Shown here in pieces: positions 8,813-17,555 of a stretch of 64,000 nucleotides of DNA; position 1 is the first letter of the stretch, and the number at the start of each line of letters is the position of its first letter. The notes below the pieces were generated by a model that saw nothing but the letters and a program-made list of their open reading frames with translations, had not been told where the DNA came from and ran no database searches. The stretch covers positions 3,503,185 through 3,567,184 of the forward strand of contig NZ_JAKVOI010000001.1 in NCBI RefSeq assembly GCF_022482905.1, read 5' to 3'. This DNA is from Clostridium sp. GTDB lineage: Bacteria; Bacillota; Clostridia; Clostridiales; Clostridiaceae. Made by a program: the position numbers and the translations under genes.

Positions 8813-9304
8813 ATGTCAATTACTTTAAGCAACAAGGAAAGAACTTTGCTGGAAGATCAAAAAACCCACGAACAAATATGCATAGAAAAGTATACCAATT
8901 ATTCAAATCAGACACAGGATCCCCAGCTAAAAAAAATATTTACGGACAATGCCAATGCTGAAAGGGAACACCTGAACAGTATAAATTCTCTTTTGAGCGG
9001 GCAGATACCAAATGTGAGTGGAGGTTCCAGCACAGCACAACAGCCAGCACAGCTGCCTCTGGCAGGTACTGCATCTGCAGGCCTTCAGCCCCAGCCGGGT
9101 GCTGCAGGGCCAAATGATGCGGATTTCTGCAAGGATATGCTTATGACGGAAAAATACGTATCGGGAGCTTATGATACCACAATATTTGAATTCAGGGATA
9201 AAAATGCAAGGGATGTTCTGAATCACATACAGAAGGAAGAACAGCAGCACGGTGAATCCATATACAACTATATGGCCAGCAAGGGATTGTATAAAGTGCA
9301 GTAA
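8813..9304 (+). CDS. CotF-type spore coat protein
   Basis: 163-residue protein of the coat F family with a ferritin-like helical fold. The N-terminal half (LSNKERTLLEDQKTHEQICIE) and the C-terminal half (DADFCKDMLMTEKYVSGAYD and onward to KEEQQHGESIYNYM) are both helical, joined by a Gln/Ala/Pro-rich linker at about residues 66-100. GGAGGTG precedes the ATG. The neighbouring cotJ operon supports a spore role. A perfect terminator follows at 9325-9361. Confidence 0.85.
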   Translation: MSITLSNKERTLLEDQKTHEQICIEKYTNYSNQTQDPQLKKIFTDNANAEREHLNSINSLLSGQIPNVSGGSSTAQQPAQLPLAGTASAGLQPQPGAAGPNDADFCKDMLMTEKYVSGAYDTTIFEFRDKNARDVLNHIQKEEQQHGESIYNYMASKGLYKVQ

Positions 9305-9324
9305 AAGTCTGAACTCAAAATTGA

Positions 9325-9361
9325 CTGTCGCATTAGCATATTTTTTATGCTAATGCGACAG
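9325..9361. terminator. Bidirectional terminator after cotF-like gene
   Basis: A perfect 15-bp stem (CTGTCGCATTAGCAT and complement) with an A/T loop, placed between the converging cotF-like and LRAT genes. It can serve both. Confidence 0.88.
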
Positions 9362-9381
9362 CATTTTGTATATTGGTGTAT

Positions 9382-10194
9382 TTATTGAAGATTTATTCCC
9401 ATGGACATAAACAGCCTGATCTGGGCTATTTCGCTGCTTGAGAGTCTGTCTAGCTGATAGGATCTGGCATTTCCTGTCTTTGTCCATACAGCAAAGTGTT
9501 CGCAGTTATTTTGAAGAAGATTGTAGCTTTTTTCACCAAGTCTTGATTTTGCCCTTCTTACTGTCTCATAGGAATTGAATTTAGCTCCATTTCCAAGGTC
9601 CAGTACAAAATACTTTCCCTTTTTGAAATATGGATATAGGCTGGTTTCCTGTATTTCAGTATCAGACACCTTTCCGTTGCTGCTGCAGTAGTGAATAATC
9701 CTGTTGTTTCCAACATAAACTCCATAGTGGTCGTATTTGTAGCCCATATAAACATCGGATGTGCCTACTATATCCCCATATCGGGGTGTTCTTTTTACCT
9801 TCTTTGGCAGAGGTGCATCCTCGTTCTTGACTTTGAATTTCACTATTTTATCTTTGTCCATACTGCCATTTTTGAAGTGGAGGTTGTGTGAAATGGTGAT
9901 GTAATACAGGTTGTCATGTGTAAAGCCATTTACAGGTGGATTTATCAATATGTCTTTTTTGCCGGTATCCAAAAATGCATATACCTTGATGGGCTGTCCA
10001 TTACTGTTTTTTACGGATATACTTTTCCTCGAGGTAGAATCCCAGACTATTTCCCCGTGCATTGAAATCTTGATCTGGCTGTATCGGTCCTCGACACTGA
10101 AGTTGTTTCTAGCGAAATATATCCTGTAGCTGGAATATGCTGCTATAATTACAGCAATCAGTATCAGTATTTTTAAAAGTTTATTCTTTTTCAT
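9382..10194 (-). CDS. LRAT-domain (NlpC/P60-like) membrane-anchored protein
   Basis: 270-residue protein with an N-terminal membrane segment (LLKILILIAVIIAAYSSY). The C-terminal half matches lecithin retinol acyltransferase-type papain-fold domains: YDHYGVYVGNNRIIHY gives the two His residues and NNCEHFAVW gives the nucleophile Cys. The middle part looks like a small beta-rich domain. The bacterial family is thought to act as thiol acyltransferases or hydrolases; substrate unknown. I chose the ATG at 10194 (MKKNKLLK), behind AAGGGTG; an upstream in-frame ATG at 10308 would overlap the next gene and place the helix internally. Confidence 0.8.
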   Translation of the reverse strand: MKKNKLLKILILIAVIIAAYSSYRIYFARNNFSVEDRYSQIKISMHGEIVWDSTSRKSISVKNSNGQPIKVYAFLDTGKKDILINPPVNGFTHDNLYYITISHNLHFKNGSMDKDKIVKFKVKNEDAPLPKKVKRTPRYGDIVGTSDVYMGYKYDHYGVYVGNNRIIHYCSSNGKVSDTEIQETSLYPYFKKGKYFVLDLGNGAKFNSYETVRRAKSRLGEKSYNLLQNNCEHFAVWTKTGNARSYQLDRLSSSEIAQIRLFMSMGINLQ

Positions 10195-10204
10195 AAAAGC
10201 ACCC

Positions 10205-10489
10205 TTACAATGTATTATTTTTTCTAGGGAACCATCCTCTGGCGACTCTTTTTTTCTGTTTGAATACCTCGGATATACTCCATAGTGATGTAAAACCAAG
10301 TATTCCAAGAAAACCAGACAACAATATATTTTTTACCATAAAGGAGACTATTATACCTGCTGTTCCTACCACAAAGAACAGTACCCATATTTTCACTCCG
10401 AAATGGTATTCACCTTTTATTACGGCTATATGACCTATTGCTGTTAGCACAAGAACTGACAGACCCATCAGAATTCCATAATTATTCAT
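10205..10489 (-). CDS. DUF4491 family membrane protein
   Basis: 94-residue protein with three predicted membrane helices (LMGLSVLVLTAIGHIAV, VWVLF-type helix from IWVLFFVVGTAGIIVS, and LLSGFLGILGFTSLW) and a basic C-terminus (FKQKKRVARGWFPRK). The pattern IGHIAVIKGEYHFG near residue 18 is characteristic of DUF4491. Function unknown. It precedes the LRAT gene by 10 bp in the same direction, so both are probably one transcript. Confidence 0.75.
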   Translation of the reverse strand: MNNYGILMGLSVLVLTAIGHIAVIKGEYHFGVKIWVLFFVVGTAGIIVSFMVKNILLSGFLGILGFTSLWSISEVFKQKKRVARGWFPRKNNTL

Positions 10490-10564
10490 ATTTTTGTAGC
10501 TCCTTGTATTGATTATATTATTATTATATCATTTAATTGAATTAATGTATCGGGGGTGTGGAAT

Positions 10565-11194
10565 ATGACAATATTATACATAATGCTGGATATGATTTTG
10601 GTCATAATAGCAGCTGCTGTAATTTTTTTAATGCTTCCCGTAAAATATTCTGTGGATGTTTTAATGGAGGACAGACATGTGAGCTTCAATTTCAAAGTTG
10701 CGCTTATCTTCAATATGATTTTACTGGAAGGCGGTGGCTGCGGTAAAGACATTGAAATAAACATCAAAATATTCTTTTTCAAAAAGAAGTTGAACCTCAA
10801 GACTAAAAAAACTAGAAATACCAATAGAAAATTCAACTTCACCATACATGATCTGCTTACAAATATAAAGGAATATAAAAATCATTTTCACAAGATATTG
10901 GACAAGCTTAGGCCGGAATACTTTAAATTGGAGGGAAAGTATGGCTTCAGCGATCCGTCATGTACCGGAATGCTTGCAGGGCTTATTTATATGGTCAGGC
11001 CATTTTTCAAATTTTCCTGTATTGATATTAAGCCGGATTTTTTGGAGGAAGAACTGTATATAAGTATGGGCATTTGTGGTAAAATAAGACCTGTAGTCAT
11101 TATTAATTTTGGAGGTGTGTCATGGATATTAAAGAAAATGCAGAGGCGCTTTTTTCAAAGCTTGAAAACTTCTTTAAAACAGAAACCGTCGTAG
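10565..11194 (+). CDS. ytfI: DUF2953 protein (YtfI-like)
   Basis: About 209 residues, with one N-terminal membrane helix (MTILYIMLDMILVIIAAAVIFLML) and a basic, mostly beta-type remainder; matches the DUF2953 pattern (LPVKYSVDVLMEDRHVSFNF, then a Lys-rich middle, then a C-terminal FGGVSWILKKMQ). The gene overlaps the next one, a ytfJ/gerW homologue, by 73 bp, which reproduces the Bacillus ytfI-ytfJ order and supports a spore-related role. I chose ATG 10565 behind GGGGGTG; GTG 10556 is in frame. Confidence 0.8.
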   Translation: MTILYIMLDMILVIIAAAVIFLMLPVKYSVDVLMEDRHVSFNFKVALIFNMILLEGGGCGKDIEINIKIFFFKKKLNLKTKKTRNTNRKFNFTIHDLLTNIKEYKNHFHKILDKLRPEYFKLEGKYGFSDPSCTGMLAGLIYMVRPFFKFSCIDIKPDFLEEELYISMGICGKIRPVVIINFGGVSWILKKMQRRFFQSLKTSLKQKPS

Positions 11195-11499
11195 GAAAAC
11201 CTATAAAGATAGATGATGAAATAACACTTGTTCCATTTATAACTGTAACCTTTGGATGTGGTACGGGTACGGGAGAAGGAACCGATCCCGGCAAGAAACA
11301 GTCAGGAGAAGGGGGAGGTCTGGGTGCAGGTGCCAGAATAACTCCAGATGCGGTACTTGTAATAAAAGGTGAAATGGTGCAGATGATTCCCATAAGAAAC
11401 AAGGGTAATCTTGACAAGCTCGTGGAACTTGTTCCCGGAATAATTGAAAAGCTTGACAAGGGAATAAAGGAACATAAGGCAAAAAAAGAGGCGAAATAA
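11122..11499 (+). CDS. ytfJ: Spore germination protein GerW family (YtfJ)
   Basis: 125-residue GerW/YtfJ protein. It has the family's N-terminal helix (NAEALFSKLENFF), the segment GKPIKIDDEITLVPFITVTF and the glycine-rich region GCGTGTGEGTD through GGGLGAGARI. In Bacillus, GerW/YtfJ is needed for germination receptor function. The ATG sits behind GGAGGTG inside the upstream ytfI reading frame, suggesting translational coupling. A terminator follows at 11535-11563. Confidence 0.92.
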   Translation: MDIKENAEALFSKLENFFKTETVVGKPIKIDDEITLVPFITVTFGCGTGTGEGTDPGKKQSGEGGGLGAGARITPDAVLVIKGEMVQMIPIRNKGNLDKLVELVPGIIEKLDKGIKEHKAKKEAK

Positions 11500-11534
11500 G
11501 TTTTGTGAACCTATTTCAGCTTTGTATAATGTGT

Positions 11535-11563
11535 AAGGTGCTTTCAACTTTGGAAAGCACCTT
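11535..11563 (+). terminator. Terminator after ytfJ
   Basis: AAGGTGCTTTC and its exact complement GAAAGCACCTT around a 7-base loop, followed by TTGTTTTG. Confidence 0.88.
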
Positions 11564-11599
11564 TTGTTTTGTGGGCTATGTTGAAAAGTTATTAAAGGT

Positions 11600-11645
11600 T
11601 TTCATTAATGAAATCAAAAATAGTGTATTTATTTTATTAGTGAAA
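11600..11645 (+). promoter_or_regulatory. Candidate activator (UAS) pair for the sigma-54 operon
   Basis: TTTCATTAATGAAA at 11600-11613 is a perfect 14-bp palindrome. TTTTATTAGTGAAA at 11632-11645 matches it at 12 of 14 positions. The two start 32 bp apart, about three helical turns, and lie 100-145 bp upstream of the -24 element, the usual place for enhancer sites of sigma-54 activators. Binding by the PrpR-type regulator at 15377 is an inference. The rest of 11564-11744 shows no gene. Confidence 0.5.
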
Positions 11646-11744
11646 TATAATCGATTAACTGTAGTTTTATTTTATATGTCTATATTCAATTTATATAGCT
11701 ACTTTTAGGAGCTTGATTCAAAATCCAGCTGTAATATTATTTTT

Positions 11745-11760
11745 TGGCATGATACTTGCT
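11745..11760 (+). promoter_or_regulatory. Sigma-54 (-24/-12) promoter
   Basis: TGGCATGATACTTGCT fits the RpoN consensus TGGCACGNNNNTTGCW with one mismatch (T for C at position 6) and the correct GG-to-GC spacing. It lies 47 bp before the aldolase start and the island encodes a sigma-54 activator with an intact GAFTGA loop. Confidence 0.85.
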
Positions 11761-11806
11761 CATAAAATATAAACGTTAACACGATTTTGAAATTGGAGGT
11801 ATAAAA

Positions 11807-12688
11807 ATGTTAAAAGGTATAATTACACCAATGATTACTATTCTTAACAAGGAGAGGAGGATTGATTTTGAAGGAAATAAAAAAATGATTGAAACTCTGA
11901 TAGAAGGAGGAGTAAACGGAATTCTATTTATGGGCAGTATAGGTGAATTCTTTGCCATGAAAATGGAGGAAAGAAAGGAATTCATCAGTTTTGCAGTAAA
12001 AACCGTAAATAAAAGGATCCCTGTCCTTATAGGGACTGGAGGAACTTCAGTAGATGAAGTTATTGAACTTACAAAGTTTGCCGAAACAGAAAAAGCTGAT
12101 GCAGCTGTCATAATTTCTCCCTATTATTTTAAACTTAATGACGAGACTATTTACAACTACTACAGTGATATTGCTAAAAATACAAAATTACCTGTTTTTA
12201 TATACAACTTCCCGGAAAGGACAGCTGTAAATATAAATCCTAAACTTGTTCTAAAATTAGCTAGTGAATTTTCCAATATAGTTGGTATAAAGGATACGGT
12301 AGATGGCATGAGCCATACCAGGGAACTTATCGATATAGTAAAAGGTGAAATCCCGGATTTTGCTGTATTTTCCGGATTTGATGAATATCTAATACCTAAT
12401 TTGCTGTCAGGGGGAAATGGACTTATAGCAGGGCTTACAAACGTTTTCCCAAAATTGTTTACAGATGCGTATAAAGCGTTTACTAGAGGAGATTTTCAGG
12501 AAATAAATAAATTTCAGAAGAAAGTAAACAGACTTATGTCTGTATATTCCGCAGCACCGCATTTTATTACTACTATAAAGACTATAAAAGCTCTGCAGGG
12601 TCTTGATATAGTTCCTATGCCTAAAAAGCCATATGGTCTTTTGGATAATGACAGTATAGAAAAAGTCAAGAAAATTATTGAGGAGTGA
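11807..12688 (+). CDS. DHDPS-family aldolase (2-keto-3-deoxy sugar acid aldolase type)
   Basis: 293-residue class I aldolase/lyase of the dihydrodipicolinate synthase family. The Schiff-base Lys is K162 in VGIKDTVDG; the conserved Tyr is in FIYNFP and the GSIGEF motif fits the substrate-carboxylate site. The neighbours (KdgT-type permease, UxaA-type dehydratases) point to cleavage of a 2-keto-3-deoxy sugar acid to pyruvate and an aldehyde, rather than lysine synthesis. No sugar-acid kinase is present, consistent with a non-phosphorylated substrate. First gene after the -24/-12 promoter; its stop overlaps the region of the permease start. Confidence 0.82.
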   Translation: MLKGIITPMITILNKERRIDFEGNKKMIETLIEGGVNGILFMGSIGEFFAMKMEERKEFISFAVKTVNKRIPVLIGTGGTSVDEVIELTKFAETEKADAAVIISPYYFKLNDETIYNYYSDIAKNTKLPVFIYNFPERTAVNINPKLVLKLASEFSNIVGIKDTVDGMSHTRELIDIVKGEIPDFAVFSGFDEYLIPNLLSGGNGLIAGLTNVFPKLFTDAYKAFTRGDFQEINKFQKKVNRLMSVYSAAPHFITTIKTIKALQGLDIVPMPKKPYGLLDNDSIEKVKKIIEE

Positions 12689-12693
12689 GTAAT

Positions 12694-13671
12694 ATGAAAA
12701 TAATGAAAACTGTTCAAAAAGTTCCTGGTGGAATGATGGTAGTTCCACTGCTCATAGGTGCATTAATAAATACTTTTGCACCAAATGCCCTTAAAATAGG
12801 ATCTTTTACTACGGCACTCTTTTCTAATGCTGCTGTTGCTACAGTAGTTGGCATGCAGATATTTTTTATAGGTACCAATTTAAAAATCAAGGAAGTGCCT
12901 GAAGCTATGAGGAGAGGGGCAATCTTATTGATAGCCAAGTATGCTGCCGGTGCGCTTCTTGGTATAGCAGTGAGTAAAATATTTGGGAGGGCTGGTTTTA
13001 TGGGAGTGTCGGCTCTTGCAATAATCAGTTCCGTTACGGGGGCCAATGGAAGCCTGTACCTTTCTTTGATGGGTGAATATGGGGACTCCAAAGATGCAGC
13101 AGCTATGGGAATTATGAACATACATGATGGACCTTTTCTTGCACTGCTTACATTGGGAGCCTCCGGGCTTGCCAATATTCCACTGATATCGCTTTTTGCT
13201 GCTGTAGTACCTCTGATAGTAGGTTTTATTTTAGGAAATCTTGATGTTGATGTTAGGAAGTTCTTTTCTGCAGGTGTTGGCATGGTAATACCATTTATAG
13301 GTTTTTCAATTGGTGCAGGTATAAATTTTGGAAATATAGTAAAAGCTGGCTTAAGTGGTATTTTGCTGGCTGCAATGGTATTTTTCATTGGAGGCGGAGT
13401 AGCATTATTTGCCGATAAGTTTATAGCAAAAAGACCTGGATATGCAGGGGCGGCTATAGCAAGTGCGGCAGGTAATACAATAGCGACACCGGCTGCAGTA
13501 GCATTGATTGATCCTACATGGAAGCCATTTGTTGCATCTGCCACTACACAAATTGCAGCTGCAGTTGTAATAACAGCTATAGTAGTTCCGCCATTTGTTG
13601 ACTTTATAGCAAAAAAATATGGCTGTCCTAAATTTGACAGGGAAAATGCGGAAGAGCTGAAAACGACATAA
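12694..13671 (+). CDS. kdgT: 2-keto-3-deoxygluconate permease family transporter
   Basis: About 325 residues with roughly ten membrane helices and the KdgT-family patterns (QKVPGGMMVVPLLIGALINT at the N-terminus, SVTGANGSLYLSLMGEYGD, GNTIATPAAVALIDPTW near the C-terminus). The family imports 2-keto-3-deoxygluconate and related acids by proton symport. It starts 5 bp after the aldolase; I chose ATG 12694 with AGGAG at 12681-12685, rather than GTG 12685, which lies on the ribosome site and overlaps the aldolase stop. The true substrate may be another acid of the same class. Confidence 0.85.
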   Translation: MKIMKTVQKVPGGMMVVPLLIGALINTFAPNALKIGSFTTALFSNAAVATVVGMQIFFIGTNLKIKEVPEAMRRGAILLIAKYAAGALLGIAVSKIFGRAGFMGVSALAIISSVTGANGSLYLSLMGEYGDSKDAAAMGIMNIHDGPFLALLTLGASGLANIPLISLFAAVVPLIVGFILGNLDVDVRKFFSAGVGMVIPFIGFSIGAGINFGNIVKAGLSGILLAAMVFFIGGGVALFADKFIAKRPGYAGAAIASAAGNTIATPAAVALIDPTWKPFVASATTQIAAAVVITAIVVPPFVDFIAKKYGCPKFDRENAEELKTT

Positions 13672-13740
13672 TAAGTAGTATTTAGAATAATTTTAATAAA
13701 TTGAATATTTTAAATTTATAAAAGAAAGAGGGAGATTTAA

Positions 13741-14040
13741 ATGGCAAAAGTAAAGGCAATTGTAATTAAGGCTATTGACAATGTAGCTACAGCAACTAGC
13801 GAAATTCTGCCTGGAACAGATATAGTTTTAAAGATCAACAATGATGATTTGAAGTTACATGTACTGGAAAAGATACCTTTCGGACATAAACTTGCAATTA
13901 GGAATATTGATGAAGATGAAAAAATAATCAAATATGGAGAGGCCATTGGAGTAGCTTCAGAAAATATTAAACAAGGAGAGCATGTTCATGTTCACAATCT
14001 CAAGCCTATTCGCGGCCGTGGAGATTTGAATCAAAAATAA
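13741..14040 (+). CDS. UxaA-type dehydratase, small (SAF domain) subunit, copy 1
   Basis: 99-residue SAF-domain protein equivalent to the N-terminal domain of altronate/galactarate dehydratases. The conserved part is IPFGHKLAIRNIDEDEKIIKYGEAIG then GEHVHVHNLKP. In many bacteria this domain is fused to the large catalytic domain; here it is a separate gene 30 bp before it. The same split is seen in sulfolactate sulfo-lyase (SuyAB), so the family alone does not fix the substrate. A second, divergent copy lies at 17245. Confidence 0.85.
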   Translation: MAKVKAIVIKAIDNVATATSEILPGTDIVLKINNDDLKLHVLEKIPFGHKLAIRNIDEDEKIIKYGEAIGVASENIKQGEHVHVHNLKPIRGRGDLNQK

Positions 14041-14070
14041 AAAAATTTATATTTATTGGAGGATATAATT

Positions 14071-15234
14071 ATGGAATTTATGGGATATCGCCGACCTGAT
14101 GGATCAGCCGGCATTCGTAATCATGTTTTGATTTTGCCTACAGTAGTTTGTGCTAATCGTGTGGCAAGAGGAATTGCAGATAATGTTTCAGGAACAGTAT
14201 GGATTGAACATCAGCATGGATGTTCTGAACTTGCACCAGATGCAGAACAGACAGGAAGAGTATTTATAGGACATGGGATAAACCCTAATGTCTATGGTGT
14301 AGTTGTGGTTGGTCTTGGATGTGAAGTTGTGAGAGCACAGGACATAGCCAAGGAAATAAAAAAACAATGTCCATATAAGCCGGTACACTGTGTTATAATT
14401 CAGGATGCAGGTGGCTCATACAAGGCAATAGCAGATGGTTCAAGTGCAGCAAACAAGATGATGGAGGCTGCAACAAAGTTAAAACGTGAGCCAATTGATA
14501 TGTCTGAGCTTATTCTTGGAACAGAATGTGGTGGTTCGGATGCATGCTCGGGAATTTCAGGTAATCCAGCTTTAGGAGAAGCCAGTGATATACTGATAGA
14601 TGCTGGAGGAACTTCAATTCTGGCTGAGACTCCAGAATTAATTGGAGCCGAACATATAATTGCGGCAAGAGCTGTAAATGAAGAAGTTTCCAGGAAATGT
14701 TTTGAAAAGGTTAAAATGTGTGAAGATTCTGCTAAAGCTTTAAATGTTGATATGAGAGGTGGAAACCCGTCGCCGGGAAATATTGAAGGAGGGCTGTCTT
14801 CTATTGAGGAAAAATCACTTGGATGTGTTCATAAAGCAGGTACCAAACCTCTAGTTGATGTAATTGACTATGCTGAAAAGATAACTGAAAAAGGACTTGT
14901 ATATATGGATACTCCGGGTAATGATATTGAGCAGCTATCTGGTATGGCGGCAGGCGGATGTCAGGTATGTGTGTTTACAACTGGAAGAGGTACACCTACA
15001 GGTTCAGCTATTGTACCTACTATAAAAGTTTCAACTAATTCTGAGATATTTGAAAAAATGAGGGATAATATAGACCTAAATGCAGGTACTATAATTGATG
15101 GCGATGAAACAGTTGAGGATGTAGGAAAAAGGATAATAGAAGAGATAATTGATGTAGCTTCTGGAAAACTTACAAAAGCTGAAATTCTCGGGGAAAATGA
15201 TTTCGGAATTTGGCGTATAGGACCTACTATGTAG
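14071..15234 (+). CDS. UxaA-type dehydratase, large subunit, copy 1
   Basis: 387-residue catalytic subunit of the altronate/galactarate dehydratase family. The opening GYRRPDGSAGIRNHVLILP, the Cys-containing HQHGCSEL, GTECGGSDACSGISGNPALG and the end motif FTTGRGTPTGSAIVP are all family signatures. It probably removes water from a sugar acid to give a 2-keto-3-deoxy acid. I chose ATG 14071 behind GGAGG at 14058. The 5' part uses CGN arginine codons, unlike most of the window. It is about 45 percent similar by eye to copy 2, so the pair is not a recent duplication. Confidence 0.85.
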   Translation: MEFMGYRRPDGSAGIRNHVLILPTVVCANRVARGIADNVSGTVWIEHQHGCSELAPDAEQTGRVFIGHGINPNVYGVVVVGLGCEVVRAQDIAKEIKKQCPYKPVHCVIIQDAGGSYKAIADGSSAANKMMEAATKLKREPIDMSELILGTECGGSDACSGISGNPALGEASDILIDAGGTSILAETPELIGAEHIIAARAVNEEVSRKCFEKVKMCEDSAKALNVDMRGGNPSPGNIEGGLSSIEEKSLGCVHKAGTKPLVDVIDYAEKITEKGLVYMDTPGNDIEQLSGMAAGGCQVCVFTTGRGTPTGSAIVPTIKVSTNSEIFEKMRDNIDLNAGTIIDGDETVEDVGKRIIEEIIDVASGKLTKAEILGENDFGIWRIGPTM

Positions 15235-15249
15235 TCCTATATATTTGTC

Positions 15250-15292
15250 AGAAATAGGAATTGCTGTAGATTTAGATAAAATTCCTATTTCT
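15250..15292. repeat. Inverted repeat before the activator gene
   Basis: AGAAATAGGAATT (15250-15262) and its exact complement (15280-15292) around a 17-base loop. There is no T run, so it may be an RNA processing or regulatory structure between the dehydratase and its regulator rather than a terminator. Confidence 0.45.
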
Positions 15293-15376
15293 GTATCAAG
15301 AAATCATGATATTCTTTGCAGCGTATAGTAATATAATTAAATAGAGCACTAATATTAATTAGGTGGTGAGTTTAAT

Positions 15377-17161
15377 ATGAATAACAATATATTATTGGTT
15401 GCACCTTATCATGGGCTTGAAATCTTAGCAAGGAAGTTCAATGAAAAATCTAAAGTTAAGTTATCTATCATAGAAGGAAATATGAATCAGAGTATTGATG
15501 AAGTAAACTATGCCGTAAAAAATGGTATAAGGATTGTGCTTAGCAGGTGGGGTACATCAAACTATTTGAAAGGCAAAGTTGATGTGCCAGTAATTGACAT
15601 ATCTGCAACGCCTGTTGATGTATTGAAGGCTGTGAATAAAATAATCATTGAGGGCTACAAAAAGGTTGCTATTGTCAATGTATCAAATATCATCGGTAAA
15701 AGTGAAAGACAGTATCTCAATAAAATTTTGGGTATAAATTTGCAATTTTCAGTGTGCCATGGAGTAAATGATGTCAGAATGAAAGTGAAGTATCTTGCAG
15801 AAAAAGAGCACATAGATGCTATAATTGGTGATGTAACCGCAGTATATGAAGCTAGAAAAGCAGGAATATATGCAGAACTGCTTGAATCTGGAGAAGAATC
15901 TATTGTGAATGCATTGTCATTATGTACCAATATACTGAATTATGATTTTATTAGCAGGTATAGGAATGAACAGATAAGAATTTTGTTGAACAGAGCTGAA
16001 GAAGGGATTGTCCTCAAAGATAAAACCGGTAATTTATTGTTTAACTCCAACATAGAAAGATTATTTAGATATTATAATACAGATATTAGCAAGGAAAATC
16101 TATATAAAATTTTAAATGGCAGTAGATATGAAGAAATTCCAGTAAACGTGGACAAAAAATATGTTGGAAGTGTATTTTTAATAAATCAAAAAAGTGCCAA
16201 TGCAGTGACAAAGAATAATTTAGAATTCAGAGCCAAGTATAAACTCACTGATATCATAGGCCAGGATGATATAAAAACAAAAGCAGCTAAATTTGCAAAA
16301 TCAAATGAAACTGTAATTATTTACGGAGAAACTGGTACGGGAAAAGAATTATTTGCCCAGAGTATTCATAATGAAAGTAAAAGATCAGGTGGGCCTTTCA
16401 TATCTGTTAATTGTGCGGCTCTAAGTGAATCATTAATTGAGAGTGAATTATTTGGATATGAAGACGGTGCATTTACAGGAGCTGTGAAGGGAGGGAAAAA
16501 AGGATTATTTGAATTGGCAAATAACGGTACCCTATTTCTTGATGAAATTGGGGAAGTTTCCTTGAATTTTCAAAGAAAACTATTGAGGGTGCTTCAGGAA
16601 AATGAAATCAGGAGAGTTGGAGGAAATAGGAATATTCCGGTGAATGTGCGCATTATATGTGCAACAAATAAGAATTTGAAAGAAGAATGTAGAAAAAATA
16701 ATTTTAGATATGATTTGTATTACAGAATAAATGTCCTTGAATTGAAACTGCAACCTCTCAGATTCAGGAAAAAAGATATAATACCTCTGTTTGAAAGATT
16801 TATAGACAAGCAATGTATTATTGAAGGTAAGAAACTTAACTGGAATAATGATAAAATATTTTTACCACTTTTGAAATATAGTTGGTATGGTAACGTGAGA
16901 GAACTACAGAACTTTGCTAAATTTGTTGTAGCCTGTTCAGAAGGTACCGAATTAAATGAGCAAATTATTTCTAATATGCTTGAGTCAAGAAATTTGGAAA
17001 ACAGTGATGAAATAAATATTAGATTTTCTTATGATTTAAAAGAGATGGAAAGTGAAATATTTAATACTCTGTTAGATAGATACAATGGTGATAAAGATAA
17101 ATTATGCCTGGATTTTAATATTAGTAGAACAACTTTGTGGAGAAAATTAAATTCCATGTAA
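15377..17161 (+). CDS. Sigma-54-dependent activator with PrpR N-terminal domain
   Basis: 594-residue enhancer-binding protein. Residues 1 to about 180 match the PrpR_N sensing domain ([37 protein letters not shown]); a short PAS-like region follows. The AAA+ domain has Walker A GETGTGKE from residue 317, the sigma-54 contact loop GAFTGA at 364-369, and Walker [12 protein letters not shown] Fis-type helix-turn-helix ends the protein ([14 protein letters not shown]). It sits between the two dehydratase pairs and very likely activates the -24/-12 promoter at 11745 on binding an organic acid. Confidence 0.93.
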   Translation: MNNNILLVAPYHGLEILARKFNEKSKVKLSIIEGNMNQSIDEVNYAVKNGIRIVLSRWGTSNYLKGKVDVPVIDISATPVDVLKAVNKIIIEGYKKVAIVNVSNIIGKSERQYLNKILGINLQFSVCHGVNDVRMKVKYLAEKEHIDAIIGDVTAVYEARKAGIYAELLESGEESIVNALSLCTNILNYDFISRYRNEQIRILLNRAEEGIVLKDKTGNLLFNSNIERLFRYYNTDISKENLYKILNGSRYEEIPVNVDKKYVGSVFLINQKSANAVTKNNLEFRAKYKLTDIIGQDDIKTKAAKFAKSNETVIIYGETGTGKELFAQSIHNESKRSGGPFISVNCAALSESLIESELFGYEDGAFTGAVKGGKKGLFELANNGTLFLDEIGEVSLNFQRKLLRVLQENEIRRVGGNRNIPVNVRIICATNKNLKEECRKNNFRYDLYYRINVLELKLQPLRFRKKDIIPLFERFIDKQCIIEGKKLNWNNDKIFLPLLKYSWYGNVRELQNFAKFVVACSEGTELNEQIISNMLESRNLENSDEINIRFSYDLKEMESEIFNTLLDRYNGDKDKLCLDFNISRTTLWRKLNSM

Positions 17162-17244
17162 TCGATAGCAATCGAAAAAGTACTAAGATATATAGGGCTT
17201 TTCGGTAAAATTGCAAGATTAGTTATTATGAAAGGATGATGGAG

Positions 17245-17538
17245 ATGGGAAATAAAATAAATTCACTTATAATAAGTGAAAAGGACAGTGTTGCAGTTGC
17301 CCTAGAAGAACTTAATAAAGACGATGTCACGAGCTATAAATCAGGCGATAAAGTTGTAAGTGTAACTATATTACAGCATGTTCCTATATATCATAAATTT
17401 TCTATTAAGAATGTAAAAGAAGGGGAGCTTGTATATAAATATGGGCAGGTGATTGGAAAGGCTACCCAGAATATAAAAAAAGGTCAGCATGTACATTCTC
17501 AAAACTTAGTAAGTATACGTGAATTTATTGAAGATTAA
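17245..17538 (+). CDS. UxaA-type dehydratase, small (SAF domain) subunit, copy 2
   Basis: 97-residue SAF-domain subunit, homologous to the gene at 13741 but clearly diverged (shared pattern KFSIKNVKEGELVYKYGQVIGKATQNIKKGQHVHSQN versus the copy 1 sequence). The start is uncertain among ATG 17236, 17239 and 17245; I prefer 17245 with AAAGG at 17231-17235. It is followed 17 bp later by its large subunit. No separate -24/-12 promoter is visible in front. Confidence 0.82.
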   Translation: MGNKINSLIISEKDSVAVALEELNKDDVTSYKSGDKVVSVTILQHVPIYHKFSIKNVKEGELVYKYGQVIGKATQNIKKGQHVHSQNLVSIREFIED

Positions 17539-17555
17539 GGAAGGGAGATTTTACT

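Noticed and set aside
11807..12688. Dihydrodipicolinate synthase for lysine or spore dipicolinate
   Set aside because: Operon neighbours are sugar-acid genes, and a sigma-54 promoter leads it; no lysine genes are near.
12714..13544. A 276-codon leftward open frame opposite the KdgT-type gene
   Set aside because: Mirror frame of a membrane protein gene; Pro/Ala-rich product without start signal.
15250..15292. Hairpin before the PrpR-type gene as a terminator
   Set aside because: The stem is perfect but no T run follows; kept only as an inverted repeat.
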